Part shown: positions 11,600 through 25,079 of the stretch, piece after piece | Layout: every line of letters begins with the position of its first letter | How positions within the stretch are numbered: position 1 is the stretch's first letter | Source: Agelaius tricolor | Taxonomy: Eukaryota > Chordata > Aves > Passeriformes > Icteridae | Assembly (NCBI GenBank): GCA_023055355.1 | Contig: JALJCS010000002.1 | Location: 77,023,001-77,087,000 of the forward strand | Direction of reading: 5' to 3' | Length of the DNA: 64,000 nucleotides | Position numbers and translations under genes: made by a program | The notes under the pieces: model-generated | The model's database searches: none | Told to the model about the DNA's origin: nothing | What the model saw: the letters and a program-made list of their open reading frames with translations, nothing else

Positions 11600-12775
11600 T
11601 AAGAATGTTAGCAGCAGTAGTAAGCATGGGTTTACTAAGGGTAAATCATGCTTGATCAACCTTATTGCCTTCTATGATGATACAACTGCCTGGGCAGATG
11701 AGGGGGAGAGCAGTGGATATTGTCTACCTCGACTTCAACAAGGCTTTCAATGCTGTCTTGCTCAACATCCTCACAGGCAAACTCAGGAAGTGTGGACTGT
11801 GTGAGTGGACAGAAAGTCCAGTTTGAGAACTGGCTGAACAGCAGATCCCTGAGGGCTGTAATCAGTGGAACAGGGTTCAGTTAGAGACCTGTCACTGGTG
11901 GTGTCCCTCAAGGTTCAGTACTGGGCCCAGTATTCTTTAACCTATTAATCAATGACTTGGATGAAGGGGCAGAGGCCTCCTCAGCAAGTTCCCCAACAAC
12001 ACAAAGCTGGGAGGAGTGGCTGATACCCCAGAGTGCAGAGCAGCCCTTAAGAAGGACCCTGAGAGGCTGGAAAGATGGGCAGAGAAGAACCATCTGAAAT
12101 TCTACAAAGGTGAATGCAGGGTCCTGCATCTGGAGAGGAACAACCCCAGGCACCAGTACAGGCTGGGGGTGACCTGCTGGAAAACAGCTCTGCAGAGAAG
12201 GATCTGTGAGTCTTAGTGGACAATGAACCATCCATGAGCCAGGAATGTGTCCTTGTGGCCAAGAAAAAGGTATCCTGGGGTGCCAGATGGAGAATTGCCA
12301 GCAGGTTGAAGGAGGTGAATGTGTTGCTCTACTCAGCCCTAATGAGGCCACATCTGGAGAGCTGTGTCCAGTTCTGGCCTCCTCAGTACAATAATATCTC
12401 TCCTACAAAGACATGCTGAGGGATCTGGGCCTTTTCAACCTTGAGAAGAGATGACTGAGAGGGGATCCCATGAATATCTATCAGTATCTGGAGGGAGGGT
12501 GTCAAGAGGATGGAGCCAGGCCCTGCTCAGTGGTGCTGAGCAACAGGACAAGAGGCAATGGGCAGAAACTGGAACACAGGAAGTTCCACATGAATATGAG
12601 GCAGAACTTATTTACTCCCACTGGAACAGTGTCTGGAGTCTCCCTCACTGGAGATATTTAAGAACCATCTGGATGCAATCCAGTGCCATGTGCTCTGGGA
12701 TGAGTCTGCTTGAGCAGGGAGGTTGGACCAGGTGACCCTGTGGTACCTTCTAACCTGACCCATTCTATGATTATG
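11600..12775 (+). mobile_element. CR1 LINE, 5'-truncated, with degraded reverse transcriptase
   Basis: Chicken repeat 1 non-LTR retrotransposon retaining the 3' half of ORF2 and the 3' end. Reading across frame breaks shows KHGFTKGKSCLINLI, then YLDFNKAFNAV, then [10 protein letters not shown] at 11900-11929, all typical reverse transcriptase blocks. The catalytic FADD box reads FPNN at 11989-12000, so both catalytic aspartates are lost. C-terminal blocks follow in different frames: RNNPRHQYRLG, LLYSALMRPHLE, and near 12550 [20 protein letters not shown]. The 3' end carries the CR1 hallmark (GGTTGGACCAGGTGACC to CATTCTATGATTATG). Stops and frameshifts make it a dead copy. The 5' limit is approximate. 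Confidence 0.92.
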
Positions 12776-15700
12776 TGAAAAAATGTTCCTCTGTGACTGT
12801 CCCTCTTCTTTGAGCTTCTGCCTGTATTAACTCACAAGTACTCATCATATCATGACATAGTTAGGGCGAAAAATGTAACTGCTGTAAGACAAAGCTATAT
12901 CAATTTTTATCAGATTTTCCCACTCATGTGACATGTTTGTAATACATGAAGATTGTGTTGTATGTTTTTTCTCTTTTATGAAACAGTTGAACTGGTTTCA
13001 GAGCTGTGTAGATAATTGGAAAAGAAATGCTAACCTCAGAAAATCTAATTTTTAGTATTTTTTTTCTCATGATATTATAGAGAAGAAGTTTTATTTCATT
13101 GGTACTCTTCATTTTTTGCTGGAATGTAATCACAAATTCACTTACAGATGTGAAATAGATGTTGGCAAGGGGATGAGTTAATTTCTTAGAAAATTACCAG
13201 CTGAAAGGCAGAAAGGAAATTATCAATGTCTTTGAAACATAGATAGTAAAAGAGAAAAACAAGCCTCCCTTTCAATGGGGAGGAAGTTACTTTATTTAAA
13301 TGTATTGGTGGATATTTACAAAGTGTACAACAGAGGAAATTGCTTTCTTTTTGTATGGCATGTGGATCTGAAGGTGATGATCCTGTCACATTTTTACCTC
13401 AGACATTGGTTGTGTGATGCTCTTCTAGGAAATTGCTTTGACCCACTGTCTTTGCAGAGAAATTGACAGATTGTATCTGTCTGTGTTGTGGTTTGTGTTT
13501 AATTGCAAGTGAAAGAAATGATCTTTCATGCAATAAAATGCATTATTATTATTTTTGAGAAGCAATAGAAATACATTGTTAACTGTACTGCATGATTCAG
13601 GTCTTGGCATGTGAGGCTTTTTTTTTTTTTTTCTCTCATTGCTTCTATGTATTTAGAAAAATGAAACAATAATTAAAAATCCTCAAACCAACCCAGGACA
13701 GTGTTCAGTGGTTTTTCTTGTTGCTTATGAATTGCCGAGCTCTGATATTTCTATCCTTCATTACTTGTACATGAAATACCAGTTTTGTAAACGTCTTTAT
13801 TATATTTTTCTCTATTGCGTCTATTTTCAAATATGTAGGGAAAAGGGTATGATGTAAATGACTGAGGCATTTTGCTGGGGGGGGCTGAAGATCCAGGTTG
13901 TGTGTCCAGTTCCATTATGATGGATCCTGTAGTTTATCCATCTTTGTAACCTAGCTTGCACAAAGGTGCATTGAACTAAATGAAGAGTGTTTCCAGGCTA
14001 CATATCAAGAGCAATAGAAGAAAAGCAATGTAAAAGAGCCAGAAATATATCTTCATCATTCCTTTATCTTGGGACTGTTTCACTTTTTTTCATAAAGTGT
14101 AGTAGAGGAGTATCATAAAATATAAGTACAGCATTTCCATTTAATAATCTGTATAATTGTTCTAGAAGTGAATGTGTTCAAAAGAAAGTGCCAGAGCAGA
14201 AAAGACATCTATAACAGTTTGAACACTGGTTTTGATTTTTTGTGGTTGTTTTTTTTAGGGTTTTTTAGGTTTTGGTTTTTGTTTGTTCGTTGTTTGTATG
14301 CTTGTTTTGTTTTTATTTTGGTCTTTTAAAATATGAGTACCAAAACTTGGTAGACAACACTGTCAGAATCAGGTGAAGGATGTCGTTAGATAACTGAAGG
14401 TAGAGAGCATCACAGTCTCTTTCAGAATGGAAGTTTGAATAAGATAATTTTTGTTACCCAAACATACCCAAAATGATTTTAAATAAATGTAAAAGTCTTT
14501 AAAAATAAATCAGTTTTGGATCAGATTGTAAATACCACAGAATGCACAATTAAAAACTGTTCTGGTTTTGAGTGAATGTATTCAACCACGTAAATTGTTC
14601 CACAAACATTCATGTTTCCTTTTCCTCGCAATACCTAAGCTTCTCCTTTGGTATTTGAGTATTTATGGATTTTTATGACATACAATAAAAGATGCACTGC
14701 TACATGCATTTAATGTTTTATATTAGGCACCACTAACAGGCAGCCATACTGCTCACATACCCCTGGATGTTAAGAAATTATTGGGAAGAGGATAAGGTAA
14801 ATAAGATTTGCTGTGATGATATGTTAAGTATGATAGAAGTGTAAGCTGAATATTTTTCCTCAAGGTTCCTGTACCATCTGTTCTCCTTATGACTGTTTCA
14901 TAGGGACTTGGAGTATTTTCCTGAACTCTCCTGTTGGTATTGACCAGAAGTGTGATTAAGTTGCTTACGTGTGGGTATTGAGTGCCTCTTAAAGTGCCCT
15001 TGGCCAAGATGTGCACAAGGCTGGCAGAAATAACAAGGGACCAACAAAAGTTTCCTCTTTAAGCTACCAACAGGAAGCCAGTCTCTGTGTTCTGAGTCAG
15101 CTCATAGGACTCTATTCACTTCTCTTTAGGTAACTAAAGCCTGTTTTTAGTTTTAAATGATGCTGGAGAGTGATGAGATCTATATCTATAGGGCTCCCCA
15201 GGGTAGGCAGTGGCATTCCAATGTCGTGATTTGGGGTTGAATCCCTTCCCTCTGCAGTTTTGGATTCATTAAGTTTGTATAGGGACCTGGTGCTGTTTAG
15301 GCCCTGTGGTCTGACTTGCTTGGTCCCTAGATACTGTTCCAGAAAATCATGGGCCTCCTAAAAAATCCAGTGATATATCTCCCATCCCCTGGTTAAGGTA
15401 GTTCATCTCAGATCATATCAGACACCTATACTCCTGGCAAAACCAATAATAGAATTCTATCTTTATGTCACTACAATTTTTACCCTGTCACTTTGATGCT
15501 CTGCACACTATTAAATATATTCATCCCTTAGTTTAAAACGTTAACACTACCTCACATCTTTGGATCTCACATATTCTAAGTATTTAGTTAGGGGTTTAAA
15601 GAACACAACATTTCTGTACTGTAACAAGGCAGTTTTGCCTTCAGCTGTAATGAGATCGGGCCTGAGCCCATTCAAATCCATGTAAAACATGTTACCTAAC

Positions 15701-17520
15701 TCAGAGCAAACACTTATGGCAGATTTTATAAATTTACTGCTTCTGACTGTTATTTCATGCCTTACCTTAAATGGTTTTAAAGGCTCTCTTTCTGCCCTAA
15801 ACTTACAAACACCTAAACAGCTTGAGGGGAGAAGACAGAATGTTAAGCATTTTTATAAAAAGTAAGTAATAAGAAAATATATTTTATAAGAATAAGCTCA
15901 CTAAGTGTCTATTGCCTGATAGACAATCCCCATGAAGATAAAAAATGAAAATGACATTTTAATAATTTGGCTAAGAGCCTTGGCCTTCAAGAATAATTAT
16001 CTTGTTTTCAAGTACTTTTGTTAAGTAAAGCAAAATGGGGATTAAGTCAACAAAAATTTACTTTTCTGTGTTAATACCAGAATTTAGATCTCATCATAGG
16101 CAGGTATGTAATTTCACTGATTTATTTATACTACTTGCTTTAGGTGTTCAAAATGGTAATTTTAACTGTGTCAGATTAAGAGTGTAGTTTACCAGCTTGT
16201 ATTTATAAATTTGCTTATTTATTTAATTTTTAAATCCAAAATTTGAAATACTTGAGTATGCTACCTGATATACTATTTAAATGAGCTTTCTGCTATCATG
16301 TAATTAGAGAGAGACTAGATTTGCTGTGGATTTTAAGTCTGCGTTTGTGTAGAAAGAGTGACATATCTGCAATCCTTTTTATCCAAAAGAGCTTCCTTTG
16401 TAATATATAGCTCTACTCTTGTTTGGCACTCACAGGCTCATTTAGAGATAAGACAGTATTTTAGATCCTTTGTGAATAATTCCGTCATTTTTCCTGACTG
16501 TTGAGAGAATTTAGTTTTTTTCTCAGCAGTCAGATAAATATATAATCATTGTTCTTCGTAGGTTAGTTGCTTAGATGCCATTTCCACCAAGATATTAGGG
16601 AATTTTTCTATATACAAGATCTTCCTGGGGAGGTGATGTGAATTTAATTTGGACCAAAAGTTTTGGATTCTATAGAAGTATATTCTTTCTCTAACTTTGC
16701 TCAAAATAAAAATTCTGTTTCATTAAAAGTTGGGGGATCTTAATGTCTTTGTGAATATTCGCTTCCTTATCTAAATTTTCAGCACCATAGGAAATGATTC
16801 TTAAGGTGAACCTAAGCTTTTAAAATGTTGGAACAATACATTCTGTGATGTTTTGTAAAAGTTACGAGTGATAACAGACAGGGGAGCCTAAAGCAATTAC
16901 TGCTTTTCTCATGTCCCATCTCCAGTAATACAATAGAGAAGTTCATCATTCCTGTTAGCTTTATCCTGATAACTAGAAAAGGAGAAAGGAACTTTTGACT
17001 TTAAATGTCCTGCAGTCTGTGGGTTTTATAGGTTTTCACTTGTTTTCAGAAATAAAATAGCTAAACATGTGGTTGAAAGTTGTGTTATGGTGTTTGGTGA
17101 AGTAACTAATGAAAAAAACCCCTTGGTTACTTTTTAAAATTTGGAACAAAATTCATAGAGTTGTTGAAAGAAGTCTAGAGCCTTCAGAGTTATATAGAAA
17201 TGGAGACTATAATTTTCCTTCATGCTTTCTTTTTTTTCGGAGTTCATAAACTACCTATGTTTCAGTGATAAGAAATTAGAGACAGGAAGAAGAAAGGGAA
17301 TCCACCCATATAAAATTTATTTTCTTTTTTGTAACTGTTATTTGTTTACTTGTGTACTTAGTAGCCTAGTAAAATATCTGGTCTTCATTGGGAAACTTAG
17401 ACTCTAACTTCGTGGAATTGTTGAGATTGTGCCATTAATTTCATTGCACCCAAAGTTTTACTCCAAGCTATTTGAAAAGCACTGAATTACTAAACATTTT
17501 AACTTAGTTAATTAAAATTA
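12776..17520. other. Intronic sequence, no gene recognised
   Basis: AT-rich, stop-dense sequence. A T run lies at 13618-13632 and a T/G-rich low-complexity stretch at about 14235-14325. No tRNA-like or CR1-like sequence is visible. Confidence 0.5.
14235..14325 (+). repeat. T/G-rich low-complexity stretch
   Basis: Irregular TTTG/TTTTGG sequence of about 90 bases with almost no A or C. It is not a clean tandem array. Confidence 0.6.
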
Positions 17521-17526
17521 TGTATA

Positions 17527-17903
17527 TCATAGAATCACAGAATGATTTGGGTTGGAATGGCCTTTTAAGATTATCTAGTTCCATCCCCGCCTGCCATGAG
17601 CAGGGACACCTTTCTCTAGACCAGGCTACTCAAATTCATCCAACCTGGCCTTGGAAGGTTTCAGGAATGGGGCATCCACATCTTCTCTCAGCAACCTGTG
17701 CCAGTCTCTCTCTACCATTTTTCACCACAGTGAAAAATTTCTTCCTGACATGTAATTTAAACCTACTCTCTTTCATTTTAAAGTCTTTGTCCTGTCATTA
17801 CATACTTTTCTCAAAAGCTCCTCTCCAGATTTCTTGTAGGTCCCTTTATGTATCAGAATGCTGCTAAAAGTTCCCTGAAGCCTTCTCTTCTCCAGTTTGG
17901 GAA
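17527..17903 (-). mobile_element. CR1 LINE 3' end, inverted
   Basis: Read on the + strand it begins ATAGAATCACAGAATGATTT and continues GGGTTGGAATGGCC, the reverse complement of the CR1 3' terminus. It goes on through CCAACCTGGCCTTGGAAGG and TTCTTCCTGACATG, ending near CTTCTCTTCTCCAG. Only the 3' UTR and the last part of ORF2 remain. Confidence 0.9.
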
Positions 17904-19282
17904 TTTATATAAATATAATATATTTCTAATATGAATGTTTATTAACTATTTAAGATAAATATTGGGGTAAAAATCCATAGGCTTAACCTATATATAAGGG
18001 ATGAAATTAGTACAAAAAGAAATGGAGATGCACTATCTATGCATAAGCTGACTCTTGTAGTTAGAAGAAAGTTTCAAATCATTATTCTTGAAGCACTTTT
18101 TGAAAAGAACAGTAGTGAGGTCATTCAGAGAAGCAAAAGTTAACTTGAGATGGGATCTAACTATTTCATGTGGGGACTTACAATGTGTGACCTTAATCAT
18201 CAGCAAAAGTGGACTGGATTCGTTCCTTGTTCTATACTCTGTCTAACAGTAATTTCCTCCTCCAGAGAGGCTGATGGCTCTACTGACAGGCATTGACTGT
18301 AAAGTTTATTCTTCTTCATCAGAACCCTATAGCTATTATATTAGACCAAAAATGTGGGCTATATTGCATCAATACCTTTTTCTGCTTCATTGCTTTTTGT
18401 CATTTACACTTTTCAGTCACTGTATGTGAAAGTGTCTTTTTTTCAACAGCATTTAATTCAATGCTGAAAATTGTAAATAATGCCCACAGAATCAACCATA
18501 CTTGTCTGAAAATCATAAAAAAAGGCTTTTAGAATATTTTTGGTTGTCTTCTTTTTGAGCTCTTGGGTTCACTTCCTTTTTTTTTTTTTCTTTTTGAAAC
18601 AAGAATGAGAAATTCACAGTTAAAGAAGAAACAAAGGATTTTCATTTTATACAGTAAGCCAAGTCTTCAAGAAGCTTTCCAACAGTTTAACATGAAAGCT
18701 GTCCAACACGAGCCACACTGCTTTCTTCATACCTCTTTTCAGTTTTGATTGTCTTCAAAATTGTATTTGCTGCTATTTTTGCTCCTGTTACAACCTGCCA
18801 CTTCATAAGGTCAAAGTACTTCTAACTGCTGACAAACACTGTTTTTCATTATATGATGACTGTTAACATTACACAATTTGCATAACACCTTTAAACTGTT
18901 GAACAGTAGCTAACTGGCTGACCTTGTGCATCACTATGGCAGGAGATGCCTGTTTGATTCTAGGACTTAGATGCTAATTTTTTGTAGCTGCAGGGACTGG
19001 GTGGTTCTCCTGAAATTTTGCTTTTATTTTTCTAGATGTTGCAACTTCTCCAGTAGGAACAGGAAAACACAGATTTTACTGCTTTTAAACTCTGTGACTT
19101 TGTACTCTTGAGTTGCTATTTTGTAGCAACTATGAGAGACAAAAATAGGGTTGTAAGTGAGGTAGGACCAGTGTCTCAGAGATTTAGGATTAGACCTTCA
19201 AAAGGATCATATCAAAATACCAATATCAGTAGCGACATGTACTTTTAGTCATAAACTAACATTAATTTTTGAACTAAGGAGT

Positions 19283-19352
19283 TTAATTTAGATTAGTAAT
19301 ATAAATATATTTAATTTAGATTAATAATTAGAGTTTAATTTAGATTAATAAT
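19283..19352 (+). repeat. Three copies of an 18-bp AT-rich unit
   Basis: The unit TTAATTTAGATTARTAAT occurs at 19283-19300, 19311-19328 and 19335-19352, with one base varying. Spacings are 28 and 24 bases. Partial copies continue to about 19395. Confidence 0.75.
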
Positions 19353-21792
19353 ACAAATAATACAAATTATTTTTTTAGATTAATATTTAGATTATATAAA
19401 TTCTCAGTTCTCTTGTGTAGTCTGGTCCTTTTTATTTTGTGGTTTTATTTTATTTCACTCAATCTCTGATTGAGATACAGGAAATTTTACAAGACAGGAC
19501 TGCTTAGTAGCTGTCTGCTTAGGTAATATTTTCATGAGAAAAATGCATTGATTGATACATACTCAATGAATATCGGTTAAAGGGGGGATCGCACAACACT
19601 ATAGGGAGTTGACTGCCAACAATATAAACTGAAACTTCAAAATTACCATACTGATTGAATTCATGTCATGAATCAGGAGTTGAAAGTTAGGGATGGCCTC
19701 TGGAAAACCTGCCAATAGGGATTCTACTTGTTCAAGCATGCAGATAGGGAAATTAACATTATTTTAACCCTATATATTTATAGTAGAGGGTATTTTAAAT
19801 CAGCCCCATTTTGTCCTACAATGAACATTTCTTGGGTAGAAAGGAGGCAGCAAGTAATGAACTTCAAAAAGATAAACAGACTGTAATATGTCAGAAAAGT
19901 AGTGGATAATGTGTCTTTCAGTTTTGAAAAAGCAGAAGAGGTAATGCAAAGAGGCATTGCGCTTTGATTGTATTAATTGGGTTGGATTCAGCTCTTTAGC
20001 TGAAAGGATCTCTCTAAGTATGGGAGCACCCACGTGTGGAGCTGAAGGAATTGAACCAGCTGAAGCAGAAACATTGTTACATGTTACAACATCAGATCAT
20101 GACTGACCCAGCTGGCTCTAGTGAAACATTTCCCTGCAGTTTGTGTGTTTGCACTACCCCATAAATTCCATTAGATTGTAGATAATGGATGATGCAAATG
20201 TTACATCATCACCTCACTGTCTGGGCCGTATCTTTGGGTAAAGTCTCACAGTAGATGAAATTTTGCTGGAAAATGTGTTCCCCTTTGGTGGGAAAACCAA
20301 AGGCCCTTTGAGGCACGTGGATAGTTGTATGCTGGTGACACAATTCATATCTGGGATATGATTCAGGAAAAAGAAGAAACTAATTTCTGGAGTCTCCTCT
20401 GCTGAAGATGAGGTAAGTCAAGAGAGTTTTCCAAGGCTCATCACTGGATGAGCCAAGACTACTACTTTCCAAGACTGTCAATGAAGAATGCCACTGAGAA
20501 TTGATCTATGCTATATTTTTGGGAAATGAGCTGGGATTTTTTACTTGTTTTATGTTCTTGTTTTATGTTGTTTTATGTTCTAGCAGCCGTCTGAACTCCT
20601 GTAGTAGCAATGGTGTAGTGATATTAGCCTTTAAGACCACATTCAGAGTAGTGCTTAGAGTCTTCCTCTGCTTTATTCCTTTCTATTTCTCTTTATAAAC
20701 CTCAGCCTGGAACAGAACAGAGGACTTTAGCCTTGATCTGGTAAAGCATGCTATTGAGAACTGTGTTCAGGAAAGCTAGAAGGAGTCAGGATGTTGAAAG
20801 GAGAAAGCCCAGAGTGGCTTTTTGTCATTGATAGTGTTTGCTTGCTCTGATAGCCTGTGAAATACTGCCTTCAGTATAAACTGTGTAAACAAAATCAAGC
20901 TATTGATACCTACTGGGCTTATTACTCCTACACAAGTCAAATGTTTTCTCTTGATCTGACATCTTCCATTCTTGTTTTGAAAGCCACTTCTTAATCTCTG
21001 TGAGCAACTCTTCTAATGTCTGACCTTGTAGGTGAAACTACTGTGTGATGCAGCATTAACTGATTTGAAACTGACATAAATTAAATGTTAATTGTGTAAA
21101 ATTTATCTCTGTCATATCAGCAATACATACAGTATTGCTGGTTTCTTTTTGTTTTTTTTCTCAATGAATTGAAGTTACTCTTGCTGTTCTATGCTGCATA
21201 TAATTTTAAAGTTTATACATTAGGCTTTAGAAAATATTTACAATTTTTTGTTCTAAAAGTAAAATCAGAGTTACTGAATTGCAGTTTTTCAGATCTTCCC
21301 ATGTTCTTTATGTAAATACAGTTATTACCATATAATTTATAATAAATGGTTCCTTCTCTCTGCTTTTTAACATAATTTCTTTATTCTAAGTAGAAGAAAG
21401 GATATTGAAAATACAGTGAGACTAACTACAATGAAATCCTTACAGTGAAATTGTGTCCTGACTGAAAACAGGAATTTTACTCTGACCTCTGTGTGCCTGT
21501 GGTTTCACCTGGAGCACTTCTCTTACAAAGCTTTCAGTTCAAGTGTGAGGGGTAATGTCTGAAGCTGCGAATCCCCTGTGACCAGCTACAGTGCTTCATG
21601 TTACTTTGCTCTTGGCTCTTTGCTCCCAGGTGTAGTTCTTACTAATCCTTATCAGTGCTGTAGCTTGAATGCTGCAGACTATGGGGTAGCTGTAATTCAG
21701 GGGAGTATTTTTTGCAGGATGATAACGTGGCTGATAATTTTCCAGAAATGTTTCAAGTGTACTTGGCAAAGTTATCTTCAGGTTATTAAGAC

Positions 21793-21830
21793 TTTTATTT
21801 TATTTTATTTTATTTTATTTTATTTTATTT
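21793..21830 (+). repeat. (TTTTA)n microsatellite
   Basis: Nearly eight uninterrupted TTTTA units. Confidence 0.95.
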
Positions 21831-22044
21831 AGAAAATGTTAAAATGCAAGAAAATATCAAGTGAGGCAACATAACTGTTTGAGATGGGGAAACCTGATTA
21901 GGAATACTTTCAATAAAGTGTCTAGAAATTTTCAAGGTAGTGTTTAAATTTAAGCCACTTACAAATGTGGCAAATTGTTATCAATATGTTTAACTTATCT
22001 ATATTCAGCAGGTAGATATATACCAGATCACTAGAAATACTTTT

Positions 22045-22300
22045 CACAGAATTCACAGAATGACTAGTTTGGAAGAGACCTTCAAGATCATCAAGTCCAA
22101 ACCATGCCCTAACACCTCAACTAAACCATGGCACCAAGTACCACATCCAGTCTTTTTTTAAACATCCAGGGAGGATGACTCCACCACCTCCCTAGGCAGG
22201 CCATTCCAGAACTTTATCACTCTTTCCATAAAAAACTTTTTCCTAATATCCAGCCTATATTTCCCTTGACGCAACTTGTGTGAAATACTGTGTCCTTGTG
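22045..22300 (-). mobile_element. CR1 LINE 3' end, inverted
   Basis: The + strand reads CACAGAATTCACAGAATGAC, then TTGGAAGAGACCTTCAAGATCATCAAG-type sequence, then GGCAGGCCATTCCAGAACTT and CTTTTTCCTAATATCCAGCC. This is a reverse-complemented CR1 terminus of a more diverged subfamily than the 17.5 kb copy. The inner end near 22300 is approximate. Confidence 0.88.
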
Positions 22301-23322
22301 TTTCATCATGATATAGAATGAGAACATGGTATAGAATGAGACCATGAGAACATGGTCAACTTGAAATTATTCTCTCTTAAATTTGTTTATTCTGATCTGA
22401 TTAATCACCAGTGGAAAAAGGCATAAATGTTGTTACTTGGGCCTAACCTTTTTGCTTGAACTGCTCCTGGGACAAATTATTTGCAGTTTCTTTCCATGTG
22501 GATGAGGGGAGTATGAGATAGCTTGCACTACTGCCACTTCATTGGCATTAGCAGCTACTGCTTCTTTCTTTAGCCAAGGACCAAATTAAGTGTTTCTTTT
22601 AAAATGTATGAGATACTTATGTCACTATAGTGATGTATAGTCTGTGATGCTGTTTGTGATATGCAAGGGGTATCTGTGCTACAGTATAGAGTAAAACACA
22701 GATATCCTGATAATTATTGATTCTACCTGCTGTGCCTGATACTTGATTTGGCTCCCAATAGCAGTCATACACTTCTATACCTGACTCCAAAATCCTCATA
22801 TCCAAAGACAGAAAAGTAATATGTGCATAAGTAGATCCAAACCTATATCACTTTACTCCTTTTGGACAGAGACCTAGGGGAGATCCCTTCCTAACATTAA
22901 AATCTGTTTTTCTGTATTTCATTCTGCTAGTCAGCCTAGCATTTTGTTAAGCAATTGTCTTGGCTTACCTTGAGGAAGCAGCTGAGTCCTAAATATCTCA
23001 CTTTTCCCACAGTAGGATGGGGCAGAGAATTGGAATGGTGAAAGTGAGAAAAAGTTTGGGAAAGTGAGTGTGGGTTTGGGTAAAGGCAGTTGTAGAGGTA
23101 AAGCAAAAGCTGTGCAAATGAGAAGAGCTAAGAGGGTATTCTCCACTTCCCATGGTTTAGCCAAGCCCAGTAATGCTAGGCTCCATCTTGCATAACAGTG
23201 ACTTGGGAACTTGCCACAACCCTGGGTGTCCCCCCATACCTTCTTCTTCTCCCAGCTTTATATGCTGAATATAACACTAAATGGCATGGAATATCTCTTT
23301 GGTCAGTTGAGGTCAGATGTCC

Positions 23323-23382
23323 TGTCTGCATCCTGTATTTTTTGCATATAAATGTCTGCATCCTGTATTTTTTGCATATAAA
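23323..23382 (+). repeat. Exact 30-bp tandem duplication
   Basis: Two identical adjacent 30-base units, 23323-23352 and 23353-23382. Each starts TGTCTGCATCC and ends GCATATAAA. The perfect identity suggests a recent replication-slippage event. Confidence 0.95.
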
Positions 23383-23513
23383 TGTGCCATTGTTCAAAAT
23401 GCTTGACAAACATCATCAAAGAAATTCTTGTAACAATAATAATGCTGAGTAAAAGTATTATCTCTGCACTTTCTGTAGCATTTTACAGGACATTTATTGA
23501 AACCTTGTATATA

Positions 23514-23536
<23 letters not shown>
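23514..23536 (+). repeat. (TG)n microsatellite
   Basis: Uninterrupted TG dinucleotide run flanked by TATA-type sequence on both sides. Confidence 0.95.
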
Positions 23537-23544
<8 letters not shown>

Positions 23545-25079
23545 GTTGGAAAATGTTAGTCATTGTTCTAGACACTCTTTCAATCACTCTGTCACAGTCC
23601 CCATAGTTCTTTCTGAGACTCCAGTCTGTACCACTTTTACATTCTAGATGTGATCACTGTTTAAATATCCCATTTGGCAAATGCCCACCATTCCCAGTGA
23701 TTTCTATGGATCTATCACATGCCATAGAAGTTACTATGTTGTTACTATGGTAAAGTTGTTGTTGTGGTGGTAAATCATGTTATGGATCCAAAAGTTCTTG
23801 CTTCAGGAGGCTTTCTCAGATATAGCAGTTCAGATATAAGTGAGGCATTTGGTAAAGTGATCTTTGTGTCAAAAGCAAGCCACAATACACCATGCTTGAT
23901 ACCAATACATTTTTACCATTCTAGCCTTGGGAAACTTCAGCAGACCTTTGACAAGAGTATGCCCTCATTGTCAAATGGGATTTTTCTTATATGCTTTTAT
24001 TAGTCTGTCATAGGTATATACATGAGGAAACTGATGTCATTTTAGCTGCCTGATCCTTGCTACAAGAGACAGACCCGGACATCATGATTTATATCTTTGG
24101 AAGAACAGTGTCAGACCACAGTGTCACACATTCTCCTCTTAATGAGCTTTAAAATCCTGTGTACACTAGTGCATAAGCCACACTGTCTGTGAGGGTTACA
24201 CAGGATAAAAAGAAATGGGAGATCAAATGATTAACATCAGAGTGCTTAAGAAATGCTAAAGGAACTTGGAGATAGAAAGAGACCCAAGCAACCATAAAGA
24301 AAGGAGAAAATTGCCTCCCTCTGTTTAAAGATGTGGCTTCCTCTGACAGAGGAAGCTTGTACATTCTACCCCATCTTTCCTTTCTCCTGAAAGGATAAAG
24401 AAGAAAGAAGTAATTGCTTTGGGACAAGGTGAACATTAATACACCTCATGTAAATAACTATTTCTTTGCCCTCTTCGGTGTTAAAAGAATCCTGAGTTCT
24501 GTAAATGACATTTGGGTCTGCTGTAGGACTCCTGTCCCAAGAAGATTGGAAGAGCAGACCAGTAGCTGAAAACTAAGTTTGAAGAACCCATTTCCTATGT
24601 CTTCTGTGTCCCACATGATCATGATAACATAAGAGGAAGCTGTATATCATGAAATGTGATTTTTCTGTGTTCCCTTTGTTTCTTTGACATATACCCTCAG
24701 CAGTCACTGACTCCATCTGTTACAACTTTTTCTAGGAAATTCTTATGCTAATTGTTCTTTCTATATTTTTCCCCATGTTCACTTACACTAAAGGGAAAAG
24801 GTGTTCCAAAGAAAAAATATGTCAAAAATTTATGCTATACCTTCGCACATTTTAAAAATAAATTCAGCTATGAAATATTTTTTTTCTTTTTACAAGCAAC
24901 AGTTTTTTAAAAAGAGATTTACTAACATAAGTAACTGCAAGGATTTACAGGGGTGTAAGTGCAATATTCCTGGGACAATAGATAAATTTAAGGTAGGTGA
25001 ATAACAGCCTTTTTTTTTTTTTTTTTGCAAGCTGTGCATGTTCAGGAGAGGATAAAAGGCCTGGCTCTGTAATAGATTT

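Larger units (their letters stand above)
17904..22044. other. Intronic sequence, no gene recognised
   Basis: AT-rich. A diverged AT-rich repeat cluster (19283-19352) and a pentanucleotide microsatellite (21793-21830) are listed separately. The short frames around 18293-18748 are AT-rich with no family resemblance. Confidence 0.5.
22301..25079. other. Intronic sequence, no gene recognised
   Basis: AT-rich, stop-dense sequence. It contains a 30-bp tandem duplication (23323-23382), a TG microsatellite (23514-23536) and a 17-base T run (25010-25026) just before the SINE. Confidence 0.5.

Noticed and set aside
11332..11655. 107-codon frame as a separate gene
   Set aside because: It runs into the CR1 copy and its upstream part has no recognisable motif.
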